13,166 nucleotides of DNA from Phenylobacterium sp. (GTDB lineage Bacteria; Pseudomonadota; Alphaproteobacteria; Caulobacterales; Caulobacteraceae), in NCBI GenBank assembly GCA_019264505.1, contig JAHUZY010000462.1, positions 1 through 13,166 on the forward strand. The letters are read 5' to 3'. This document shows, in pieces, positions 1 to 6,532 of the stretch. The position numbers and the translations under genes are program-made. Below the pieces are notes generated by a model. It did no database searches. It was not told the origin of the DNA and saw nothing but the letters and a program-made list of their open reading frames with translations. Each line of letters starts with the position of its first letter. The stretch's first letter is position 1.

Positions 1-8
1 CCAAGAGA

Positions 9-1067
9 ATGAACGCTGAGGTTCAGTCCAACCGCAAGGCCGAGCTGCTCTCGTCCACCGTCGAGCACGTAGCCATCGACCAGTACGACGCCCGTCCGAT
101 CATCGACGCCATGCGTCAGATGAGCTTCACCAGCCGCGACACCGCCCGCGCCGCCGACATCTTCTCCATGGCGCTGGAGGACCCGTCCTGCTCGACCTGG
201 CTGACGCTGGCCGGCTCGACCAGCGCCGGCGGCTGCATGCACATCTATCGCGACATGGTGAAGTACGGCCTGATCGACGCCGTGGTCGCCACCGGCGCCT
301 CCATCGTCGACATGGATTTCTTCGAGGCCCTGGGCTTCAAGCACTACCAGGCCAAGGAGCCGGTGGACGACCGCGACCTGCGCGCCCTCTATATCGACCG
401 GATCTACGACACCTATATCGACGAGGAAGAGCTGCAGACCTGCGACGCGGTGATCAAGGAGATCACCGACCAGCTGGAGCCTCGGCCCTATTCCTCGCGG
501 GAATTCATCTGGGAGATGGGCAAGTGGCTGGCGGCGGGCAACGCCAAGAAGCCCGGCTCGCTGATCCAGACGGCCTATGAGGAGGGCGTGCCGATCTTCT
601 GCCCGGCCTTCACCGATTCATCGGCGGGCTTTGGCCTGGTGAAGCATCAGGTGGAGCGGATGAAGGCGGGCAAGCCCTATCTGACCATCGACTCCATCGC
701 CGACTTCCGCGAGCTGACCGATGTGAAGATTGCGGCCGGCACCACCGGCCTGTTCATGGTCGGCGGCGGCGTGCCTAAGAACTTCGCCCAGGACACGGTG
801 GTCTGCGCCGAGATCCTCGGTGAGGAAGTCGACATGCACAAATACGCCATCCAGCTGACGGTGGCCGATGTGCGCGACGGCGCCTGCTCGTCCTCGACGC
901 TGCAGGAGGCCTGCTCCTGGGGCAAGGTCGACGTCACCTGGGAACAGATGGTCTTCGCCGAGGCCACCACCGTGGTCCCGCTGATCGCCTCGGACGCCTG
1001 GCACCGGGGTTCGTGGAAGACCCGCGAACGCCGCCGCTGGAACAAGCTCTTCGAAAAGAAAGCCTAA
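9..1067 (+). CDS. Deoxyhypusine synthase-family protein, probable polyamine aminobutyltransferase
   Basis: 352 aa, a full-length member of the NAD-dependent deoxyhypusine synthase (DHS) family. The N-terminal part carries GSTSAGG, and the C-terminal part carries the family active-site block SWGK with lysine K306, followed by VFAEATTVVPLI, which resembles the eukaryotic VYADASLVFPLL. The glycine motif GGG (252-254) is followed by K257-N258-F259, where eukaryotic enzymes read KHH and supply an active-site histidine. Bacteria lack eIF5A, so true hypusine formation is not expected. Known bacterial relatives transfer an aminobutyl group from spermidine to small amine acceptors (homospermidine-type or guanidino polyamine products). 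Which acceptor applies here cannot be told from sequence. The start is the ATG after a weak AAGAGA; only eight bases precede it in the window, so a further-upstream start cannot be excluded. No signal peptide is visible, so it is probably cytoplasmic. It has its own terminator and does not run into the next gene. Confidence 0.88.
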   Translation: MNAEVQSNRKAELLSSTVEHVAIDQYDARPIIDAMRQMSFTSRDTARAADIFSMALEDPSCSTWLTLAGSTSAGGCMHIYRDMVKYGLIDAVVATGASIVDMDFFEALGFKHYQAKEPVDDRDLRALYIDRIYDTYIDEEELQTCDAVIKEITDQLEPRPYSSREFIWEMGKWLAAGNAKKPGSLIQTAYEEGVPIFCPAFTDSSAGFGLVKHQVERMKAGKPYLTIDSIADFRELTDVKIAAGTTGLFMVGGGVPKNFAQDTVVCAEILGEEVDMHKYAIQLTVADVRDGACSSSTLQEACSWGKVDVTWEQMVFAEATTVVPLIASDAWHRGSWKTRERRRWNKLFEKKA

Positions 1068-1073
1068 GGATCA

Positions 1074-1098
1074 GGCCCCGCTCCGGCGGGGCCTTTTT
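1074..1098 (+). terminator. Intrinsic terminator of the DHS-family gene
   Basis: A perfect 8-bp GC stem (GGCCCCGC 1074-1081 with GCGGGGCC 1086-1093) has the tetraloop TCCG and is followed directly by five T residues (1094-1098). It starts 7 bp after the stop codon, which is textbook Rho-independent form. Confidence 0.9.
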
Positions 1099-1130
1099 CA
1101 TTGGGATGCGCTCCATTCCCTCCCCCGTCC

Positions 1131-1206
1131 TGGCCCGGCTTGACCGGGCCATCCATGAACACCGGTGAACGGCTGTGTGCATGGACCCTCGGGTCAAGCC
1201 CGAGGG
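1131..1206. repeat. Pair of REP-like palindromes in opposite orientation
   Basis: The first palindrome is TGGCCCGG, loop CTTGA, CCGGGCCA (1131-1151). The second is CCCTCGGG, loop TCAAG, CCCGAGGG (1186-1206). Both stems are perfect 8 bp. The two loops are reverse complements, so read on opposite strands both share the core CGGTCAAGCCGG or CGGGTCAAGCCCG. Between them a 6-bp inverted repeat, TCCATG (1152-1157) with CATGGA (1180-1185), ties the pair into one larger symmetrical unit. This looks like a REP doublet (BIME-like). Genome copy number was not checked. Confidence 0.65.
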
Positions 1207-1220
1207 AAACGGTAGAGAGG

Positions 1221-1310
1221 GAACACAAGGACCACGAAGGACGCCAAGGACACGAAGCGGTCGGCGGCCTCGCCTCTGTGTCCTTCGCGCCCCTTTGTGT
1301 CCTTCGTGTC
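1221..1310. repeat. Long imperfect palindrome built from AAGGACAC-like units
   Basis: The left arm (about 1221-1260) repeats variants of CACAAGGAC and CACGAAGGAC. The right arm (about 1271-1310) carries their complements, such as GTGTCCTTCG, twice. Aligned as a hairpin, the arms pair along most of about 38 positions with a few mismatches and single-base offsets, leaving a short GC-rich loop near 1261-1270. A further small perfect hairpin, GCGCC-TTGTA-GGCGC, follows at 1311-1325. No open frame here looks like protein, and this is probably a non-coding mobile or structural repeat. Confidence 0.6.
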
Positions 1311-1361
1311 GCGCCTTGTAGGCGCTTGCAGCCCGCAGGACGTGCGCCGCCGATTATCCAC

Positions 1362-1392
1362 CGTCACCCTGGGCGAAGGGCCGAGGGTGACG
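1362..1392. repeat. Palindromic repeat upstream of the acid phosphatase gene
   Basis: CGTCACCCT (1362-1370) pairs perfectly with AGGGTGACG (1384-1392) across a 13-nt loop. It is the last of the palindromes in this gap. The remaining 74 bp before the gene contain a GAGGGGGA ribosome binding site and no promoter that could be recognised. Confidence 0.55.
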
Positions 1393-1466
1393 ATCGGAAG
1401 GGGCCGCACCCCTTTCGCTTCGCCGCGCATCGGGGGCATGATCATGGAAATCCTGAGGGGGACCCC

Positions 1467-2252
1467 ATGAAGCTGCCCGCGCCCGCCATCCTCGCCGCCC
1501 TGGCGCTCGTCGCCACGCCGGCCCTGGCGCAGGACGCCCCACGGCCCGCCGGCTATCTGACGCCCGAGACCCTGCCCGATGCGGGCCTGCTCCTGCCGGC
1601 CCCGCCTGCGGTGGGCAGCGCCCGCGATGAGGCTGACCGCGACGTGTTCCGCAAGACCCGGGCCCTTGAGGGCTCGCCCCGCTGGGCGCTGGCCCAGACC
1701 GACGTGCCCACCGCGCCGGCGTCCATGATGACCAACTTCGCCTGCGCGCTCGACGCCGACCTGACGCCGCAGACTGCGCCGAGGCTCAACCTGCTGATGT
1801 CCCGGGTCGGCCTGCAGCTGGGCGCCCAGGTGGCCAGCGTGAAGGACCTCTTCAAGCGTCCGCGGCCTTATCTGATCCAGTCCGGGCCGATCTGCGTGCC
1901 CGCTTCGCACGAGCTGGACGAGAGCCCGGACTATCCCTCCGGCCATTCCACCTGGGGCTTTGCGAACGCCTTGATCCTGGCCCAGATGGCGCCGGAGCGG
2001 TCCGGCCAGATCCTGGCCCGCGGCCGGGCCTATGGGGAGAGCCGCGTGGTCTGCGGGGTCCATTCCCCCAGCGCCGTGGAGGCCGGGCGCACCAATGCGG
2101 CGGCCATCGTCGCGGCCCTGAACGCCAGTTCCGCCTTCCGCGCCGACTTCGAGGCGGCCAGGGCCGAGGTGGACGCCGCCCGCACCCGGGGCCTGGCCGA
2201 CGACCGGGCCTGCGCCGCCGAGGCCGAGCTGATCGCCCAGACCGCCTATTGA
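1467..2252 (+). CDS. Secreted class A acid phosphatase (PhoN/PAP2 family), altered motif 3
   Basis: 261 aa. Residues 1-21 form a Sec signal peptide ending ALA before QDA, so the protein is likely periplasmic. Family motifs for phosphomonoester hydrolysis through a phospho-histidine are visible. Motif 1 is K126 to R133-P134, motif 2 is PSGHS (157-161, with H160), and motif 3 is SRVVCGVH, with R193 and the nucleophile H199. Class A enzymes end motif 3 with an aspartate four residues after the histidine; here that residue is A203 (codon GCC), so the charge-relay partner is missing, and activity may be reduced or altered. The start is chosen at 1467 because GAGGGGGA lies just upstream and the signal peptide follows at once; the frame is open further upstream, but that part covers repeats. 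The gene ends in a triplicated 13-bp repeat. It is about 100 bp from the next gene on the same strand. Confidence 0.88.
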   Translation: MKLPAPAILAALALVATPALAQDAPRPAGYLTPETLPDAGLLLPAPPAVGSARDEADRDVFRKTRALEGSPRWALAQTDVPTAPASMMTNFACALDADLTPQTAPRLNLLMSRVGLQLGAQVASVKDLFKRPRPYLIQSGPICVPASHELDESPDYPSGHSTWGFANALILAQMAPERSGQILARGRAYGESRVVCGVHSPSAVEAGRTNAAAIVAALNASSAFRADFEAARAEVDAARTRGLADDRACAAEAELIAQTAY

Positions 2253-2278
2253 GACCGCCTATTGAGACCGCCTGCTGA
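2240..2278 (+). repeat. Three tandem 13-bp units carrying the phosphatase stop codon
   Basis: GACCGCCTATTGA occurs at 2240-2252 and 2253-2265, then GACCGCCTGCTGA at 2266-2278. The first unit contains the last codons and stop of the phosphatase gene. Because 13 is not a multiple of 3, the three TGA triplets fall in three different reading frames. The third unit also starts a 6-bp hairpin, CCGCCT-GCTG-AGGCGG (2268-2283), which has no T tract and so is not a convincing terminator. Confidence 0.85.
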
Positions 2279-2359
2279 GGCGGGGCGCCGGCCACACCCA
2301 CCTTTCGCCGCCCGCTCAGGATGATATGGCTGGGGCTCGCCATCGTCCGGGAGCCCGCC

Positions 2360-5173
2360 ATGTTTCGCGCCTTCGCCCGCCTCGCCCTCGCCGCCGCCCT
2401 GCTGGTCGCGCCGGCCGCCGTCCAGGCCGCCGACATTCCGCCGATCGACTATCGCGAGCGGGTGCTGGACAACGGCCTGAGGGTGTTGAGCGGGATCGAC
2501 GCCACCACGCCCAACGTGACGGTGCAGGTCTGGTACGGGGTCGGCTCCAAGGACGATCCCCAGGGACGCTCGGGCTTTGCGCACCTGTTTGAACACATGA
2601 TGTTCAAGGCCACCCGCAACATGCCGTCCGAGACCCTGGACCGGATGACCGAGGACGTGGGCGGCTTCAACAACGCCTCCACCTGGGACGATTTCACCAA
2701 CTATTACGAGGTCATCCCCGCCAACCACCTGGAGCGCCTGCTCTGGGCCGAGGCCGAGCGGATGGGCTCCCTGGTGGTGGACGCCGAGATCTTCAATTCC
2801 GAACGGGATGTGGTGAAGGAGGAGCTGCGCCAGCGGATTCTGGCCGCGCCCTATGGCCGGCTGTTTGGCCTGATGATCCCGCAGGCCAGCTATCAGGAAC
2901 ACCCCTATAAGCGCCCCGGCATCGGCTCCATCGCCGAGCTGGACGCCGCCACCATCGATGATGTGCGCGCCTTCCACCGGGACTATTACCGCCCCGACAA
3001 TGCGGTGCTGATCGTCATCGGCAATTTCGATCAGGACCAGCTGGACGCCTGGGTGGACAAGTACTTCGCCCCGCTGAAGACCCCGTCCGCGCCGCTCAAG
3101 CGGGTCGATGCGGTGGAGCCGCCGCGCACCGGCCCCGGTGTGTTCGACGGTTATGGCCCCAATGTGCCCCTGCCGGCCGTGGTCCTCACCTGGCTGGGGG
3201 CGCAGGCCGCGAGCCCCGACGCCCCGGCGCTCAAGGTGCTCGACGCCATCCTGTCCGGCGGCAAGTCCTCGCGGCTCTACAACAGCCTGGTCTATGAGCA
3301 GCAGATCGCCGTGGAGGCCTTCTCCCAGGCCGACCTGCCGCAGCAGCCGGGCCTGTTCGCCGTCGGCGCCATCCTCGCCAGCGGCGAGACGGTGGAGGCC
3401 GGCGAGGCCGCCCTGCTGGCGCAGGTGGCCCGCCTGCGCGCGGCGCCGCCCACCGAGGCCGAACTGGCGGAGGCCCGTAACGAACTGATCGCCGGCGCCC
3501 TGCGCGAGCGCGAGACGGTCGATGGCCGCGCCTTCGCCCTCGGCTATGCCTGGGCCACCCAAGGAGACCCCGATAAGGCCAATAGCGAACTGGCTGACCT
3601 GGCCGCCGTCACCGCCGCAGACGTCCAGGCCGTGGCCCAGAAGTACCTGGCCGAGGATCGCCGGATGACCATTCGCTACCGTCCCGAGAGCGCCCGTCCG
3701 GCGGGAACGGCGGCGGCTGAACCCGCCCCGCCGCCGGCCCAGGCGGTGGTCTTCGACGGCGAGATCGTCACCCTCGCTCCCGAGGCCGAGCGCCAGGCGC
3801 CGCCACCGGTGGGCGCGCCGGTGGACCCGGTCCTGCCGACCCCCTCCGAGACGGTGCTCGACAACGGTTTGCGGGTGATCGTCGCCCGCTCCAGCGACCT
3901 GCCGCTCGTCTCAGCCACCCTGATCGTGCGGGCTGGCGCCTGGGCCGATCCACAAGGGGAGGCCGGGGCCATGTCCATGACCGCGGCCATGCTGACCGAG
4001 GGCACCACCACCCGCTCAGCTCCCCAGATCGCCCAGGAGATTGAGGCCCTGGGGGCGAGCCTGTCCTCCTCGGCCGGGCTGGAGCAGGCCAATGTCAGCC
4101 TGACCGTCATGTCGGACAAGGCCGCCCCGGCCTTCGCCATCCTGGCTGATGTCGCCCGCAACCCGGCCTTTGCGGCCGAGGAGCTTGAGCGTCAGACCGC
4201 CCAGGCCCTGGACGGCATGGCGGTGGCCTATGAGGACCCGGGCCAGCTTTCGGCCATGGCCGTGGGTCCCGTCGTCTTCGCCGGCACCCCCTTTGGTCAT
4301 CCGGCCAATGGCACGCCGGCCTCCCTGCCGAGGCTCGCCCCCGAGGGGCTCAAGACCTTGCATCAGCGCCACTTCCGGCCCGACAACGCCATCCTGGTGC
4401 TCAGCGGCGACATCTCTCCTGAGCAGGGCCTGACCCTGGCCCGCGAGGCCTTCGGCGACTGGCCGCGACCTTCCGATCCCCTGCCGGCCCAGCCGCAGGT
4501 GACGCCCGCCGCCGCCCGCCAGGTGGTGGTCATCGACCTGCCCGGCGCCGGCCAGGCGGCCGTGCGTCTGGTCAAGCCGGCCATCTCCCGCCGGGACGAG
4601 GCCTATTACCCGGGCATTGTCGCCAATTCGGTCCTGGGCGGCGGCTATTCGGCGAGGCTGAACCAGGAGATCCGCATCAAGCGCGGCCTCTCCTATGGGG
4701 CGGGCTCCAGCCTCTCCGCCCGGCGGACCACCGGCGCCTTCCAGGCCCAGGCTCAGACCAAGAATGAGTCGGCGCCGGAGGTCATGGACCTGATCGCCAC
4801 CGAAATGCGCCGCCTGGCGGCCGAGCCGGTGACCCCTGAGGAGCTCAGCGCCCGTAAGTCCGTGCTGATCGGGGCCTTTGGCCGGGCGCTCGGCACGGCC
4901 GGCGGCCTGGGCGGGGTGCTCGGCGAACTGGCCCTCCAGGACGTGCCGCTGTCGGAAATCACCGCCTATACGGCCAAGGTCGAGGCGGTGAGCCCGGAGG
5001 CTGTTCGCGCCTTCGCCGCCGAGCGCCTGTCTCCGGAGGACGCCGCCGTGATCATCGCCGGGGACGCGGCCCTGTTCCTGGAGGCCTTGAAGGACAAGGC
5101 TCCGGACCTGCGGCGCATCCCTGCCAAGGCCCTGGATCTGGAAGCCCCGGGCTTGACCGCGCCGGCGACCTGA
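2360..5173 (+). CDS. Secreted double-length M16 zinc metallopeptidase
   Basis: 937 aa, made of two consecutive M16 (pitrilysin/insulinase-like) units. Residues 1-23 are a signal peptide ending VQA, so the enzyme likely acts in the periplasm. The N-terminal unit has the inverted zinc motif H75-L-F-E78-H79 and a third ligand in ERDVVKEE (E154 or E155). A Pro/Ala-rich linker lies near 441-460. The second unit starts around residue 497 (ETVLDNGLRV, echoing RVLDNGLRV near 35). It lacks zinc ligands: SMTAA stands where HLFEH would be. It keeps the late motif GGGYSARL...RGLSYG near 763-780. This is the catalytic plus non-catalytic arrangement of M16B subunit pairs, fused in one chain. The ATG at 2360 is preferred over 2321 because GGGAG lies 6 bp upstream and the signal peptide begins there. 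The substrate is unknown; M16 enzymes mostly degrade peptides or small proteins. Confidence 0.93.
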   Translation: MFRAFARLALAAALLVAPAAVQAADIPPIDYRERVLDNGLRVLSGIDATTPNVTVQVWYGVGSKDDPQGRSGFAHLFEHMMFKATRNMPSETLDRMTEDVGGFNNASTWDDFTNYYEVIPANHLERLLWAEAERMGSLVVDAEIFNSERDVVKEELRQRILAAPYGRLFGLMIPQASYQEHPYKRPGIGSIAELDAATIDDVRAFHRDYYRPDNAVLIVIGNFDQDQLDAWVDKYFAPLKTPSAPLKRVDAVEPPRTGPGVFDGYGPNVPLPAVVLTWLGAQAASPDAPALKVLDAILSGGKSSRLYNSLVYEQQIAVEAFSQADLPQQPGLFAVGAILASGETVEAGEAALLAQVARLRAAPPTEAELAEARNELIAGALRERETVDGRAFALGYAWATQGDPDKANSELADLAAVTAADVQAVAQKYLAEDRRMTIRYRPESARPAGTAAAEPAPPPAQAVVFDGEIVTLAPEAERQAPPPVGAPVDPVLPTPSETVLDNGLRVIVARSSDLPLVSATLIVRAGAWADPQGEAGAMSMTAAMLTEGTTTRSAPQIAQEIEALGASLSSSAGLEQANVSLTVMSDKAAPAFAILADVARNPAFAAEELERQTAQALDGMAVAYEDPGQLSAMAVGPVVFAGTPFGHPANGTPASLPRLAPEGLKTLHQRHFRPDNAILVLSGDISPEQGLTLAREAFGDWPRPSDPLPAQPQVTPAAARQVVVIDLPGAGQAAVRLVKPAISRRDEAYYPGIVANSVLGGGYSARLNQEIRIKRGLSYGAGSSLSARRTTGAFQAQAQTKNESAPEVMDLIATEMRRLAAEPVTPEELSARKSVLIGAFGRALGTAGGLGGVLGELALQDVPLSEITAYTAKVEAVSPEAVRAFAAERLSPEDAAVIIAGDAALFLEALKDKAPDLRRIPAKALDLEAPGLTAPAT

Positions 5174-5178
5174 GGCGA

Positions 5179-5194
5179 AAGCCCGCCGGGGCTT
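5179..5194 (+). terminator. Small stem-loop after the M16 gene, weak terminator candidate
   Basis: AAGCCC (5179-5184) pairs with GGGCTT (5189-5194) around GCCG, 5 bp after the M16 stop. No T run follows, so it may only slow transcription or stabilise the 3' end, and read-through into the amine oxidase gene 54 bp downstream is plausible. Confidence 0.35.
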
Positions 5195-5227
5195 GAACCT
5201 TGGCTTTAGAACCTGCCTAGATGACCC

Positions 5228-6475
5228 ATGCAGGATGAGTTTGATGTGGTCGTGGTCGGGGCCGGCGCTGCGGGTCTCGCCGCAGCGGCGCGCCTGTCGC
5301 GGGCCGCCCTTTCGGTGGTGGTGCTGGAGGGGCAGGGCCGCATCGGCGGCCGCGCCCACACCCTGGCCGCCCGCTCTGACCTGCCGCTTGATCTGGGCTG
5401 CGGATGGCTGCACAGCGCCGATCGCAACCCCCTGGCCGCCCTGTTCGCCCGGGCCGGCGTGGCCCTGGATCAGACCCCGCCGGCCTGGAGCCGTCCGGAC
5501 GCCAATCAGAGCCTGACGCCTGAGGACCAGGCCGCCTTCGCGCTCGCCATGCGCGACTTCGAAGCGGCCCTGGAACAGGCCGCCCGGGCCGGACAGGAGG
5601 GCCGCGCCATCGCCCATCTGCCGCCGAAGGCCGCCCGGTGGCATCCGATGCTGGAGGCTTTCAGCGCCTATTATAACGGCGCGCCGCTCTCGCAGGTCTC
5701 GGTGCAGGACTATGGCGCCTTCACCGATACAGGGGTGAACTGGCGGGCGCCGGACGGCTATGGCGCCGCCATCTGCGGCCTGGCGCCGCGCTCCTTGATC
5801 GTGCCCCACTGCGCGGTGCTGTCCATCGACCATACGGGGCCGAGGCTGAGGCTTGAGACGGCGCGGGGCGCCATCACCGCCAAGGCCGCCGTCCTGACGG
5901 TCTCCAGCGCGCTGATCGCCCAGGAGGCCATCCGCATTCATCCCCGCTTGCCGGCCAAGGTGGATGCGGCCACTGGCCTGCCGCTTGGCCAGGCCGAGAA
6001 GGTGTTCCTGCGGCCCGCCGCCCCGGAGGTCTTCCCCCGGGAGAGCCATCTGTGGGGCGTCACCGACCGGGCCGAGACCGGCAGCTACTATCTGCGGCCC
6101 CTCGGGCGGCCGGTGATCGAGGCCTATTTCGGCGGCGACCATGCCCGCGCTCTGTCGGCGGAAGGGCCCGGCGCCGCCACGGCCTTCGCCATCGATGAGC
6201 TGGTGGCCCACTATGGCGCCGATGTGCGCGGCCAGCTTCAGCCCCTGGCTGAGACCGGCTGGGGCGTCGATCCCTGGGCCATGGGCGCCTATTCCCACGC
6301 CCTGCCCGGCTGCGCGGCGGCCAGGCGGGCCCTGGCCGAGCCGGTGGACGGGCGACTGTTCTTCGCGGGCGAGGCCACCTCCACCCGGTCCTTTTCCACC
6401 GCCCATGGCGCCTGGGAGAGCGGCCTGCGGGCCGCTGACGAGGCGCTGGCGGCGCTGGGCCTGCGGGAGGCCTGA
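5228..6475 (+). CDS. FAD-dependent amine oxidase (flavin-containing monoamine/polyamine oxidase family)
   Basis: 415 aa. The N-terminus is a dinucleotide-binding Rossmann fold, with VVVVGAGAAGL (G11, G13, G16), then E34 closing the second strand, and GRIGGRAHT (37-45), the usual FAD-binding signature of this family. The C-terminal FAD block is FAGEAT (379-384), followed by HGAWESGLRAADEAL. No cysteine sits at that site, so FAD is probably not covalently bound. There is no signal peptide, so it is likely cytoplasmic. Family members oxidise amines or polyamines to aldehydes with release of hydrogen peroxide; some desaturate other substrates, so the substrate here is open. The ATG at 5228 lacks a clear Shine-Dalgarno, but the Rossmann motif follows at the normal distance. 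It sits between the M16 gene (54 bp before) and the PhoD gene (57 bp after), all on one strand, and may be co-transcribed. Confidence 0.88.
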   Translation: MQDEFDVVVVGAGAAGLAAAARLSRAALSVVVLEGQGRIGGRAHTLAARSDLPLDLGCGWLHSADRNPLAALFARAGVALDQTPPAWSRPDANQSLTPEDQAAFALAMRDFEAALEQAARAGQEGRAIAHLPPKAARWHPMLEAFSAYYNGAPLSQVSVQDYGAFTDTGVNWRAPDGYGAAICGLAPRSLIVPHCAVLSIDHTGPRLRLETARGAITAKAAVLTVSSALIAQEAIRIHPRLPAKVDAATGLPLGQAEKVFLRPAAPEVFPRESHLWGVTDRAETGSYYLRPLGRPVIEAYFGGDHARALSAEGPGAATAFAIDELVAHYGADVRGQLQPLAETGWGVDPWAMGAYSHALPGCAAARRALAEPVDGRLFFAGEATSTRSFSTAHGAWESGLRAADEALAALGLREA

Positions 6476-6532
6476 CTCACGGGCGTCATGGACCGGCGCT
6501 AAACTCGCAGGCGGTTCTTGGGGGAGGCGCAC

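Noticed and set aside
1101..1466. N-terminal extension of the acid phosphatase frame by 122 codons
   Set aside because: The extension runs through palindromic repeats, while a good ribosome binding site and a signal peptide start exactly at 1467.
1101..1466. CRISPR array suggested by repeated GAAGGAC-like units
   Set aside because: The units are short, degenerate and arranged as a palindrome, with no regular spacers and no cas genes nearby.
5193..5230. Promoter or leaderless start for the amine oxidase (TTGAAC and TAGA-like boxes before the ATG)
   Set aside because: No pair of boxes has acceptable spacing in either the standard or the Caulobacter arrangement.
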